From contig NZ_JBBOOE010000002.1 in the NCBI RefSeq assembly GCF_038002965.1, forward strand, positions 124,001-188,000: 64,000 bases of DNA, given 5' to 3'. The stretch is from Robertmurraya sp. FSL R5-0851. GTDB lineage: Bacteria > Bacillota > Bacilli > Bacillales > Cytobacillaceae. Below the pieces are notes generated by a model that was not told where the DNA came from, did no database searches, and was given only the letters and a program-made list of their open reading frames with translations. The position numbers were made by a program, and so were the translations under genes. Shown here piece after piece: positions 42,895 to 51,485 of the stretch. The number at the start of each line of letters is the position of its first letter. Within the stretch, counting starts at the first letter, position 1.

Positions 42895-43359
42895 ATGAGA
42901 ATCGGAGATATAATTAGAGAGGCAAGAAAGCAAAAGAATTTAACGCTTAGAGAATTAGAATTGTTAAGCGGGGTTAGCCACTCTCAAATTTCTAAGATAG
43001 AACGTTTTGTGGACAACCCAACTAAGGAAACAGTTTATAAGTTAGTGGAAGCACTTGAGATAGAAAATGAACTAATTGATACCAGTGAACATAAAAAGAT
43101 TGATACGAAAGATTTAATCAGGTATCAAGTATTAACGCGTGATAATTTTACTTGTCAGTTATGCGGAAACATTGCACCTGAAACTAAGGTAGTCGTAGCA
43201 AAAATTGTGCCGAGTGAATTAGAAGATGAACAAGATCAAAACAATTTAATTACCTTATGTTCTCACTGTAATAATGGAAGGACAATGCAAATTGAACAAG
43301 AGGGAATTGATAATGATATCTTGTATAAGAACCATGAAAGCAAAAACCAAACACCGTAA
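42895..43359 (+). CDS. XRE HTH fused to a degenerate HNH domain
   Basis: AAAGGGTG precedes ATG 42895. Residues 1-60 are an XRE-type HTH (LTLRELELLSGVSHSQISKIER). Residues about 75-145 follow the HNH plan: YQVLTRDNFTCQLCG, NNLITLCSHCNNGR. The zinc cysteines and the NL block are present, but the DHI block reads VVVAKIVP, so the catalytic histidines are gone. It may bind DNA without cutting it. The IS3 copy lies in its terminator. Confidence 0.75.
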   Translation: MRIGDIIREARKQKNLTLRELELLSGVSHSQISKIERFVDNPTKETVYKLVEALEIENELIDTSEHKKIDTKDLIRYQVLTRDNFTCQLCGNIAPETKVVVAKIVPSELEDEQDQNNLITLCSHCNNGRTMQIEQEGIDNDILYKNHESKNQTP

Positions 43360-43596
43360 TAGCGGATTAACCCCCGAATTTTGGACAATAACTCTCTTAT
43401 TCTTTCATTTCCTCAGTTTTTTATTTTATAGATTTCTTTCATTATTCTTCAAAAAGGCCATGTTGCTTGACATGGAGCCTCTGCGGGCATGATTCTCCTG
43501 CCAAGAAGCCAGCTGTTTTACAACATTGGCATCGCCGAACGAGGCTATCATGCCCGCCACTCCAAATCAAGCTGATGCTTTGAATGAATACATCCA

Positions 43597-44469
43597 TTAC
43601 ACCCGAACCTCCTTGATCACCAATGAATCTTGTTTTTGATAGAATTCCTTTGGTGACAAATCTAGTATACTAGAATGCATACGTCTCTCGTTGTAGAACT
43701 CCATAAAATTCATGACTTCTTGATATGCTTCTGTGTAGGTTTCAAACTGCCATCTGGATAGGCAATCGTCCTCAAAAATGCGATGGAAAGACTCAATATG
43801 AGCATTCATATTTGGTGTTCTTGGTGGAATTCTTTCGTGCTCAATTTTGGAATCTTCACAAAACTTTTCAAAAGTATGGGAAATAAACTGCGGTCCATTG
43901 TCTGTTCGGATTACAGGTTTTTCCAATTCGTCATATTGTTGGCGTTTTAATAATGCCCTTTTCAGTGTCTGTTTGACATCATCTCCAGTGCAGCTTAATC
44001 CCATATGATAGGTAATGATGCCCCTGTCATAAACATCGATGATGGACATGACAAAGAAAAAGCGATCCTCACCTTCGATAAAGCCATATTTAATGTCAGC
44101 TTCCCATAGCTGATTAGATCTTGTAATAATGCGATTTCTTGCTAGTTTCCTAGGGTATGAGACTTTCTTTTGGCGCTGTGGGCGTAAGATGCCCAATTCT
44201 TTACAAATCCGGTATACTTTTTTCTTGTTAATTTTAAGTTTGTATTTTCGCCTTAAGACCTTAGTGAGTTTGCGATAACCATAGTTATAGCAATCACCGG
44301 CAATCTCTTCTAGTAGAAATTCTTTAATCTGTTCGTCTGATATCTTTTGACCGTCCTCTTGGATCGAATAACCTGGTGCTGGACGTCCCTCACTTACTTT
44401 TTTCTCCTCAACACGATAATTCTTTTGATAGTAGTATGTGGATCGAGGAATACCTATGATTTTAAGCAC
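43597..44469 (-). CDS. IS3-family transposase OrfB
   Basis: The DDE core is complete: LWEADIKYGFIEGE, VIRTDNGPQF and ESFHRIFEDD. It is preceded by an HTH_21-type segment (YRKLTKVLRRKYKLKINKKKVYRICKELG). It is expressed as an OrfAB fusion by -1 frameshifting from OrfA. Confidence 0.95.
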   Translation of the reverse strand: MLKIIGIPRSTYYYQKNYRVEEKKVSEGRPAPGYSIQEDGQKISDEQIKEFLLEEIAGDCYNYGYRKLTKVLRRKYKLKINKKKVYRICKELGILRPQRQKKVSYPRKLARNRIITRSNQLWEADIKYGFIEGEDRFFFVMSIIDVYDRGIITYHMGLSCTGDDVKQTLKRALLKRQQYDELEKPVIRTDNGPQFISHTFEKFCEDSKIEHERIPPRTPNMNAHIESFHRIFEDDCLSRWQFETYTEAYQEVMNFMEFYNERRMHSSILDLSPKEFYQKQDSLVIKEVRV

Positions 44470-44507
44470 CTTTGAAATCGAGTAGCCTTTTTGAATCCAT
44501 TTGTTAG

Positions 44508-44819
44508 CTACTTCATGCTTTTCAGCAAGTGAGGGTTTTTCTTTTTTATAAGATCCCTCAGGATCGCTATTTCAAGGTCTTTTTCACCTAATAACATTTT
44601 AAGTTTTTCATTTTCTTTGGATAATTCTTTGGAGTCTATATCTGGCAGCACAGCCACATCTACTTCACCAAATTTACCATCTTTGTATTCACGAACCCAG
44701 CGACTAACCATATTGGGATTCAGATCATACCGGCGAGCTACAAGGGTATTCTTCCCTGTGTCTTGGGCTTCCTTGATGACTTGTAATTTAAATTCTTTAG
44801 AATGTTTTATTCGTTTCAT
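44508..44819 (-). CDS. IS3-family transposase OrfA
   Basis: This is a 103-residue HTH protein (KRIKHSKEFKLQVIKEAQDTG ... LNPNMVSRWVREY) with a leucine-zipper-like helix. The slippery heptamer A-AAA-AAG is present at 44541-44547 on the minus strand, near its end, as expected for programmed frameshifting into OrfB. Confidence 0.93.
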   Translation of the reverse strand: MKRIKHSKEFKLQVIKEAQDTGKNTLVARRYDLNPNMVSRWVREYKDGKFGEVDVAVLPDIDSKELSKENEKLKMLLGEKDLEIAILRDLIKKKNPHLLKSMK

Positions 44820-44995
44820 GATGTCAGCCTCCTTGGTACATTAAGCAGTATAATAAATATTACTCTTATTGTCCAAGTTCATTTTGGGGCTTATGAGATA
44901 GGTGTTTTTTTGTAACACTGTTTTTTTGCAACGAAGGAAAGTTTGACACTTTTGAGGAATATATAGATAACTGAATATTCTTAGGAGATGGAACG

Positions 44996-45478
44996 ATGCC
45001 AGTACGCGTTGAAAAAATGAGGGTCCCTGACCCCTTTATTATGAACGAAGATGAAGTAAATAAAGCCGTGGCAGTATATTTAGTTAAACATGGATTCCAG
45101 AATGTGAAATATCTAAAAGGTAATGAAACCGGTATAGATGTTTACGGAGAGAAAGATGGTTGGTCTATATATGTAGAATCAAAAGGATCCCATGCAAACA
45201 ACCATGGGAAGGATACAGTATTTGATTCTAACCAAATAAAGACACACACTTATATGCAAATATGTAAGTTGATGGAGCTAAGAAATACTCTTCCAGCTAA
45301 AACCATCTTAGTTATGGCTAACCCTAATATAGTAAGAATTAAAGAAAGGGTAGAGAAGGTTAATACTCCGTTAAAGCAATTGGAATTCATTCAATTTTGG
45401 GTAGAAGAGGACGGTCGGGTATTAATAAATTCCCCTGAGAGTTGTGCGGGATTATTACTTCAATTAGATCTTATCTAA
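44996..45478 (+). CDS. PD-(D/E)XK-like nuclease-fold protein (160 aa)
   Basis: TAGGAGATGG precedes ATG 44996. Residues about 20-62 read EVNKAVAVYLVKHGFQ ... GNETGIDVYGEKDGWSIYVESKG, the alpha-beta core with D and E-x-K of restriction-type nucleases. No methyltransferase partner is adjacent. The 98 bases before it hold the displaced half of the IS3-split terminator. Confidence 0.6.
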   Translation: MPVRVEKMRVPDPFIMNEDEVNKAVAVYLVKHGFQNVKYLKGNETGIDVYGEKDGWSIYVESKGSHANNHGKDTVFDSNQIKTHTYMQICKLMELRNTLPAKTILVMANPNIVRIKERVEKVNTPLKQLEFIQFWVEEDGRVLINSPESCAGLLLQLDLI

Positions 45479-45550
45479 AAATGAATAACTAAAGATTTAG
45501 GATAAAAGGGCATCTTTATAGGATGGTCTTTTTTTTATGGTTAATAAACT

Positions 45551-45632
45551 TGTTAAACCAGTTAAACCACTGTTAACAGTACAAAAAACGAGTTAACACA
45601 GTATATTTCCTGTTAACAAAGTCGTATAATGT
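45551..45632 (+). promoter_or_regulatory. Promoter with five GTTAA operator repeats
   Basis: GTTAA occurs at 45552, 45561, 45572, 45592 and 45612, partly as palindromes (CTGTTAACAG). The last three are spaced exactly 20 bases, about two helical turns. A -10 TATAAT follows at 45625-45630. The coiled-coil gene at 45665 is the likely self-regulator. Confidence 0.6.
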
Positions 45633-45664
45633 AAATAAGATAAGATTGGAAGCGGTGAGAGGAA

Positions 45665-46591
45665 ATGTCAGCGGAAAAGGATAGAAAAACCAAAGGCTTT
45701 AACTTGGGGAACGAATCATTTACTCTAGTTCAAAAATTAATATCTGATTCAGGTATGAAAGATGTAGAATGGTTTGAATCGGTCATCCATAAGATCGCGG
45801 CCAATGAATTGGTTCTTGATAAGGAGAATATTTCTCCTGAATTGCGTAAGCATTTTTCAAGTGATGTATCAGCATTGAAAGAAGCAATGAACCTAATCAA
45901 CACCTTGTTTTTAAATCAAATGAATCGGATTGCTGTTGAAAAAGGGAATTGGACGGAACATCTTAATAATACCATTAGAATCCATGAAGAAAAACAACAA
46001 AGGCTCCAACAAGAAATTAGTTTGCTAGAGGGGAACCTTCAAGTAAAGGATGAGGAACTTGAAGAACTAAACCGCCAGATATTAAGTCTGTCCTCGAAGG
46101 TAGAAGGCTTTACGAAATTAGAAGAACAGCTGACAAAGGGGATGGAACGACTAGAAGGGGACAATGACCGCTTAAAAGCAGAGCTGGAAACCGCAAAGGA
46201 GCACAATGCTGCCGAAAAAAGTCAATATATCCAATCGTTAGAGGAATTAAAGCTTCAACATAAAGAAGAGAAGTCCAGGCTTAACCAACAGATCGTAGAT
46301 ACTCTTGAACAACTAAAGGAAATGGAGCCAATTTCTAAAGAAAATTCAGAGTTGAAGGATATTAATAAACGATTAGAAGAGGAAATGGTCCGAAAAAGTA
46401 GGGAATACGAGATCAATTTAACTAGAGCAGCCGAGCAAGCAGAAGTCGATAAAGAAAGGGCTCTTTTAGCAAGAGAACGAGAGCTTAACCAACAAAGCCG
46501 TGAAGATAATAGGGAGTTATATGAAAAAATTGAACAACTCCAGAGACAAGTCCAAGATTTAACCATAGAAAACAATAATCTCAAGAAGTAA
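45665..46591 (+). CDS. KfrA-like DNA-binding coiled-coil protein
   Basis: The 308-residue protein has a globular N-terminal part of about 90 residues (with ESFTLVQKLISDSGMKDVEWFESV). It continues as a nearly unbroken coiled coil from residue 105 to the end (EEKQQRLQQEISLLEGNLQV...). This is the design of plasmid KfrA proteins, which bind repeats at their own promoter and support plasmid stability. The five GTTAA repeats just upstream fit that model. Assignment is by architecture and context. Confidence 0.6.
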   Translation: MSAEKDRKTKGFNLGNESFTLVQKLISDSGMKDVEWFESVIHKIAANELVLDKENISPELRKHFSSDVSALKEAMNLINTLFLNQMNRIAVEKGNWTEHLNNTIRIHEEKQQRLQQEISLLEGNLQVKDEELEELNRQILSLSSKVEGFTKLEEQLTKGMERLEGDNDRLKAELETAKEHNAAEKSQYIQSLEELKLQHKEEKSRLNQQIVDTLEQLKEMEPISKENSELKDINKRLEEEMVRKSREYEINLTRAAEQAEVDKERALLARERELNQQSREDNRELYEKIEQLQRQVQDLTIENNNLKK

Positions 46592-46640
46592 TGAGTAAAA
46601 CAAGAAAAACCTTTTATAAAGCTATAGGGAGCACTAACGA

Positions 46641-46850
46641 ATGAATGAGATTGATTTTAGTCCACTAAAAGGAACCATTGATAGTATGGCTATTAAACTA
46701 GCTGTAATTTTATTTGTTCCTTTACTAACCGGGTTGATATGTAAGTTTCTGCTGCGGAGTTTTAAAGTACCCAATAACATTTCAAATTTACTATCAATAG
46801 CATTAATGCTTTTTGTATTTTATAAAACTTTACTGACCCTTTTAGGTTAG
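46641..46850 (+). CDS. Small two-helix membrane protein (69 aa)
   Basis: ATG 46641 follows AGGGAG. Two membrane segments (AIKLAVILFVPLLTGLICKFLL and ISNLLSIALMLFVFYKTLL) are connected by a short basic loop. It is 49 bases after the KfrA-like gene. Function is unknown. Confidence 0.55.
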   Translation: MNEIDFSPLKGTIDSMAIKLAVILFVPLLTGLICKFLLRSFKVPNNISNLLSIALMLFVFYKTLLTLLG

Positions 46851-46870
46851 TTTACCTTTAGGAGCTAAAT

Positions 46871-47234
46871 ATGATACTTACCCTTGAACAGATAAAGACA
46901 GCTTTAATTAACAATGAAATGTCATATGATGAGGCAGCAAAGCTAATTTATGACAGTAAGAAAAAACCTTGGCAGACGAAGGAATGGCAAGACAAAAGAA
47001 AGCAATTAATTAAAGATACTTGTGAACGATGGTGCCGAAGTTCAAATGTATTAAATGTAGACAAGAGCATCAACGGTATATCTCATTAAAGGATACAAAG
47101 ACCTTCTGTAAGAAATGTGCGTTTTTATGGGATATGAAAGGAAAAAAGGTTTGTGAAGTCTGTAAAAACAACATCATCCCAATACCAATGCATGCAGAGA
47201 GTGTCAGAAAGAGGGACATCCGGGCGTAATATAA
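46871..47234 (+). pseudogene. Zinc-ribbon protein gene with apparent frameshifts
   Basis: The first frame (46871-47089) starts normally: MILTLEQIKTALINNEMSYDEAAKLIYD...KPWQTKEWQDKRKQLIKDTC. From about 47030 a second frame carries FKCIKCRQEHQRYI, KTFCKKCAF and KKVCEVCKNN. From about 47185 a third frame reads ACRECQKEGHPGV to a stop at 47234. Cysteine pairs continue across all three frames, which suggests one ancestral zinc-binding protein damaged twice. Overlapping small genes are the alternative. Confidence 0.5.
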
Positions 47235-47261
47235 TTTTAATTTAACAAGGGAGGTATTTAC

Positions 47262-47606
47262 TTGAATTTAGTAGAGAATTTAAACGAAGTTTTTACTTTA
47301 CAAAGGAAAAAGCGGTTTAAATATAAAGGTTCAGTTGACACAGGCATTACCTTATATTTTGGCCATGACTTTGATCGAGAAAAAACCATTGAAAAAGAAC
47401 ACCTTGATAATCTTTTAGAAGAATTCCAGGGCCGTAAGGTGTTAATAGGTACTTCTAGGACGAGTCCCCATGATGGGTCTCTAGGTGCATGGTTGCAAAC
47501 AAAGGTAACTAGGACCGCTCTAGCTTCTTATGTTGCTCCTATATTAATTAAAGAGGGGTATGCGTATCAGGAAGATGAGTCAAAGATGGAGATTACTTTT
47601 AAATAG
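47262..47606 (+). CDS. Unknown small protein (114 aa)
   Basis: TTG 47262 follows GGGAGGT. The protein is soluble, basic at the start (LQRKKRFKYKG), with a GTSRTSPHDGSLGAWLQTKVTRTALASYVAPILIKEGY segment. I recognise no family. Confidence 0.6.
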   Translation: MNLVENLNEVFTLQRKKRFKYKGSVDTGITLYFGHDFDREKTIEKEHLDNLLEEFQGRKVLIGTSRTSPHDGSLGAWLQTKVTRTALASYVAPILIKEGYAYQEDESKMEITFK

Positions 47607-47740
47607 ATAATGTAAAAGGCATAAAGCCCTTCCTTATAGGATGATTTGGGTAAAATCACTAACCGAATCCGACTTGGATTAATTGTTAGAAGAAACCATT
47701 AATAAATTCTTAACTAAATTATGTCAATGTAGGTGGAATC

Positions 47741-48850
47741 ATGTTAAATAAACCATTTAGTGAAATAGGTTTAGAAGATATAAGGACTCTTAAAGCTGAT
47801 GAAGTGGAGGAAGGTAAATCTATAGATTATAAGAGAGATCTTAACCTAGATAGCTCCCCCCAACGAAAAGAATTTGCGGCGGATATTACTAGTTTTGCTA
47901 ATACTTCAGGTGGGGATTTAATAATTGGTGTTACTGAAGAACAAGGAATTATCTCTGACTTAGTAGGGATAGAGGTAGAAGATAAAGATAGACTCATGCA
48001 AAGAGTTGAAAATATTTTACGAGATATTGTTGAACCACAAATTACTGGAATTGCGATGAACTTCTACCCATTAGACGATAAAAATAATTTTATTCTTCAT
48101 ATTCGAGTTCCTCAATCTTATATCGGTCCACATATTGTTAACGGAGAAAAATTCTATGGTAGAAATAATGCTGGGAAATACCCTTTAGATTTTGTTGAGA
48201 TCAAACAACGGTTTACCTTATCGAATCATGTACATGAAAAGATTAAGCACTATCATTTAGAAAGAATCATGAAAATAAAGGCTAATGAGGGGTATTGGGA
48301 ACTCCAGGATGGTGCGACATTATTGGTAAACATTGTCCCACTCCAATCATTTATGGAATCCTTTTATGTTTCTTCTTTAACTTATCAAAGGTTCAGGCTA
48401 AATACATTGTTCGGAACGACTAATTCCTATGAACCTAAAATTCAATTTGATGGGATTGCTGGAATATACAATAGCAGTTATCATCACATAAATAGGCAGG
48501 GCATTATAGAATTAGCGGATAGGAATTTATTAAACTTTGAACACAATCCTACCATTTTTGCTGATAGGATTATAGAACGAATACTACAGGTTATTCCACA
48601 TGCCTTTTATAACCTACATGAATTAGGACTTCATGGACCATATATTATTTTAACTTCTATACTAGATGTAAAAGAAAAACCATTATCTTATCACCTTGAA
48701 AGTTTTACAAGTATAAGGCTACGACAAAATGATTTGATATTTCCTCCAATAACTATTTCTGACCCTTCAAATTTAAACGAATACGAAGAGATGTTAAATG
48801 AGTTATTAATGAACGCAGCAGGTTTTATAATACCACAACCTACCGTTTGA
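47741..48850 (+). CDS. Schlafen/AlbA_2-domain protein
   Basis: The N-terminal 150 residues carry the AlbA_2 pattern: EGKSIDYKRDLNL, KEFAADITSFANTSGGDLIIGVTEEQG, then VPQSYIGPHIV and FYGRNNAGKYPLDFVEI. This domain is found in bacterial Schlafen-like proteins and helicase-related regulators. Some act in phage defence or RNA cleavage. The C-terminal 200 residues are unassigned. It stands alone with a GGTGG site before ATG 47741. Confidence 0.8.
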   Translation: MLNKPFSEIGLEDIRTLKADEVEEGKSIDYKRDLNLDSSPQRKEFAADITSFANTSGGDLIIGVTEEQGIISDLVGIEVEDKDRLMQRVENILRDIVEPQITGIAMNFYPLDDKNNFILHIRVPQSYIGPHIVNGEKFYGRNNAGKYPLDFVEIKQRFTLSNHVHEKIKHYHLERIMKIKANEGYWELQDGATLLVNIVPLQSFMESFYVSSLTYQRFRLNTLFGTTNSYEPKIQFDGIAGIYNSSYHHINRQGIIELADRNLLNFEHNPTIFADRIIERILQVIPHAFYNLHELGLHGPYIILTSILDVKEKPLSYHLESFTSIRLRQNDLIFPPITISDPSNLNEYEEMLNELLMNAAGFIIPQPTV

Positions 48851-48909
48851 CCTTACTCTCACTATAGGAAGGGTAATTGTGAAAAAACTAGATAACAAAT
48901 ATTTGTCAA

Positions 48910-48942
48910 GGTTAGACTTTTACGAGTCTATCCTTATTCTTT
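48910..48942 (+). terminator. Intrinsic terminator
   Basis: GGTTAGACT pairs with AGTCTATCC (one mismatch), followed by TTATTCTTTT, after the Schlafen-type gene. Confidence 0.65.
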
Positions 48943-48995
48943 TATGAAAAGCGGGCTATTTTAGGTAATATAAATAAAGATTGGAAGGTGACTTT

Positions 48996-49559
48996 ATGTT
49001 CAAAGAAGATGGAAATGGAAGAATAAGCTATCGTGGTGTTATGTTAGATGAGATCTATCTAAATGACCAATTTGATGATGTATATTACTTTATTCTACCC
49101 AAGAAATACATACAGGATATTGATGCTAGAGATATTCCGGATATTGGGAACGATGACGTATATTGTCTACTCCCAGGAGTAAAAAGCGTAGTTAGTTCTA
49201 AATCTCCTAATAATTACATTAGAGTAGTGGAAGTAAATGAGTATGGTGTTACCCTATTAATAAAGTTATCTACAAACGAAATACACTGGAATGAACCAAT
49301 TTCCCCTGCTATGTTTTTTACAGAAATCCAAGCTATTTTCGGTAATAATGATAATTTAGAACTTCACTATTGCTATTTATCTCCTCAAGAGTTCCAATAT
49401 ACTCTAGAATATACTTTTGAAGTGCCATCTTTTAATCTAAAGGAAATTTACGATACGGCTAACAACTTATTGATCGAGGTAGAGGAAGAAGTTTATAAAA
49501 AGATCCTTCAGGAAGCTATCGGAAATTTAAGGGCAGTTAGAAAAAACTATAAAATTTAA
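48996..49559 (+). CDS. Unknown acidic protein (187 aa)
   Basis: ATG 48996 (MFKEDGNG) follows GGAAGGTGAC. The sequence is acidic, aromatic-rich and predicted alpha/beta. It contains no motif I know. It precedes a homing-endonuclease-like gene by 55 bases. Confidence 0.55.
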   Translation: MFKEDGNGRISYRGVMLDEIYLNDQFDDVYYFILPKKYIQDIDARDIPDIGNDDVYCLLPGVKSVVSSKSPNNYIRVVEVNEYGVTLLIKLSTNEIHWNEPISPAMFFTEIQAIFGNNDNLELHYCYLSPQEFQYTLEYTFEVPSFNLKEIYDTANNLLIEVEEEVYKKILQEAIGNLRAVRKNYKI

Positions 49560-49614
49560 ACCGGATTTATTAGTTTGAATTTGTGGAAATTTATCCTGAA
49601 AGAGTGTTGTTTCT

Positions 49615-50415
49615 ATGGAGTTTAAAGGGAAAGTTATTATGCTCTTAAAAGATAGGTATGGTTGTATTCATCTACAGAAAAAGAAATCTAAAGGAACAAA
49701 CAGTTTAGAAACTTATACAGAATACCTGGCTTCTATATCAGAAAGTGATTATTTTAAACTAATAAAATCATATGTAATAAATAGTGAATCAAGTAATTAC
49801 GTTTGGAGCTCCAGTGTTTGGAGAACGAATTTAAATAAAGAAGTTTCTGCTTATCATCAAAAATATCTAAAATTCCTAGAAGATAACAGAAAAGATATAA
49901 TGTTTATAGGTCCATATAAATCAAAGAAAACCAAAGGTTTACATCTATGTAGCAGAGGTCATGAATGGATGGTCAAGCCTCTAGATGTAACAAACGGTGC
50001 GACTTGTCCTAAGTGTAAAGGAAAAAACACAGAATCGAAAAAAGCAAAATTCATCACCGATTTGCTAGAAAATAATAACATTGAATTTATAAAAGAAGTT
50101 TCTCTTAAACGTTTTGGTTATGAAAATGAACTGCGTTTAGATTTTGTTATATGTAATAATAATTTTCCTCTGTTTGCAATTGAATTTAACGGGGTCCAAC
50201 ATTATAGGACTATCAGAAATAAATTCTTTGGTGGAAGGGATGGTGCCAAACAAAGAAGGATACGTGATAGAAAAAAACGGCGCTTTTGCTGGGAAATTGG
50301 GTTGCCTGTAATAGACATTCCTTACGATGAAAATGAAGAACAAATTGAGGACACCGTTTCTTACTTTTTACACTTATTTGAGTTGGTTATTAGAGAGGAG
50401 AAATTGTATGACTGA
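49615..50415 (+). CDS. Zinc-finger endonuclease, Vsr/EDxHD-like
   Basis: A treble-clef-type finger (HLCSRGHEWMVKPLDVTNGATCPKC, residues about 110-135) is followed by a nuclease-like core. That core includes ENELRLDFVICNNNFPLFAIEFNGVQHY and a basic tail (KQRRIRDRKKRRFCWEIGLPVIDIPYD). This combination resembles phage endonucleases related to Vsr and the EDxHD homing enzymes. DNA cleavage is inferred; the target is unknown. Confidence 0.68.
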   Translation: MEFKGKVIMLLKDRYGCIHLQKKKSKGTNSLETYTEYLASISESDYFKLIKSYVINSESSNYVWSSSVWRTNLNKEVSAYHQKYLKFLEDNRKDIMFIGPYKSKKTKGLHLCSRGHEWMVKPLDVTNGATCPKCKGKNTESKKAKFITDLLENNNIEFIKEVSLKRFGYENELRLDFVICNNNFPLFAIEFNGVQHYRTIRNKFFGGRDGAKQRRIRDRKKRRFCWEIGLPVIDIPYDENEEQIEDTVSYFLHLFELVIREEKLYD

Positions 50416-50454
50416 AGTACGTACTACAAAACATTAAGGAATATTACAGGAGAT

Positions 50455-50622
50455 GTGGTACTAACAATAGGAGAATATGGCTTCCAACCTGTTATAGATG
50501 ACTTTTCAAATGCAGCGTACATTAATATTGTTACTTATAATAAATACGAGATGTTGAAAAATACAGTTTATGAAAATCAATCTTTGATTCAGTACATAAC
50601 TTATGAAAAGGGATGTGAATGA
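50455..50622 (+). CDS. Possible small protein (55 aa)
   Basis: The frame is open from 50419, just after the previous stop, to TGA at 50620-50622. The first usual start is GTG 50455, with poor spacing to GGAG. The peptide VVLTIGEYGFQPVIDDFSNA... looks protein-like. Coding is uncertain. Confidence 0.3.
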   Translation: MVLTIGEYGFQPVIDDFSNAAYINIVTYNKYEMLKNTVYENQSLIQYITYEKGCE

Positions 50623-50628
50623 TCCTAC

Positions 50629-51219
50629 ATGAGAATTTTTATATATATTGCTATAATTTTAGGTGTTTTGTATGTCACTGGGTGTGAAGCAAAGCAAACC
50701 ACAGAAAATACTTCAGAGGGCACCACAAAAACGGAAGAGGTCGTTAAGGAGGAAATACTTAATTCAATAGGTTTGAATAGTGAAGAATTCCGAATTAATT
50801 TTAATAAGGAACTCACATCTGTTTTAGTTAAAAATGTTCCACTTGAAATACCATCCCTGGAAATAAATAATGGTCCTGTACAAGACACATTTAATTATGA
50901 AATTACCCCCGGCTTCTCCATAAATGGAGTAATAAATCATAAGAATGCTAGTATACGTAGTGTGGATGTTTCTTTAAATCCCAACACATCAGAATTAGAA
51001 TATCCAGATAGAACAATCTTACACTATCTTCTTTCTAAAAAGTTAATTAAGGCAGTTTCGCCAACTTTAACAGATGAGGAGATAAACAGTGTGCTTGAAA
51101 ATATTCATCTTCCAGAAAATTATGAAGATGATTTCGGAAAGGGAGAGACTGTTTATAATGGTTTTAGATATATCCATCTCAACCCTGGGTTAATTATCGA
51201 AAGCGAAAAAGATATTTAA
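50629..51219 (+). CDS. Lipoprotein of unknown function (196 aa)
   Basis: The lipoprotein signal is clear (MRIFIYIAIILGVLYVTGC; lipobox VTGC). A Thr/Glu-rich linker follows, then a mixed alpha/beta domain with repeated Asn and Pro. It is anchored outside the membrane. No family is recognised. Confidence 0.7.
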   Translation: MRIFIYIAIILGVLYVTGCEAKQTTENTSEGTTKTEEVVKEEILNSIGLNSEEFRINFNKELTSVLVKNVPLEIPSLEINNGPVQDTFNYEITPGFSINGVINHKNASIRSVDVSLNPNTSELEYPDRTILHYLLSKKLIKAVSPTLTDEEINSVLENIHLPENYEDDFGKGETVYNGFRYIHLNPGLIIESEKDI

Positions 51220-51266
51220 TATGGATACCGATAAATTTGGAATTATAGAAATATGACATATTGAAA

Positions 51267-51299
51267 AACTCTTCCTAAAAAAAGGGGGGAGTTTTTTTA
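51267..51299 (+). terminator. Intrinsic terminator
   Basis: AACTCTTCC pairs with GGGGGAGTT (two wobble pairs) followed by a long T-run. The 185 bases after it hold no gene. Confidence 0.75.
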
Positions 51300-51485
51300 T
51301 TTCCCCCTCTAACTATTGTATTAGTTTAAGAAATCAGTACAATCCACATCGATTTTTATGTATATAGAGTACTTTAAATTCACTTTTCCCGTTATTATCT
51401 AGAAAAATTTAACTTAATCTACTTCAAATGGAACTATTACTATATTACTATTTAACTAACACTTACAGAAGAAGGGATAACAAAG

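Larger units (their letters stand above)
43363..44897 (-). mobile_element. IS3-family insertion sequence, copy 1 (1535 bp)
   Basis: Target duplications ATAG lie at 43359-43362 and 44898-44901. The ends CGGATTAACCCCC and the complement of GGGGCTTATGAG are imperfect inverted repeats with a shared TTGGACAATAA. Without the element the flanks form AAACACC-GTAATA-GGTGTTT-TTTT, an intrinsic terminator, so it landed in the terminator loop of the HTH-HNH gene. Confidence 0.95.
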
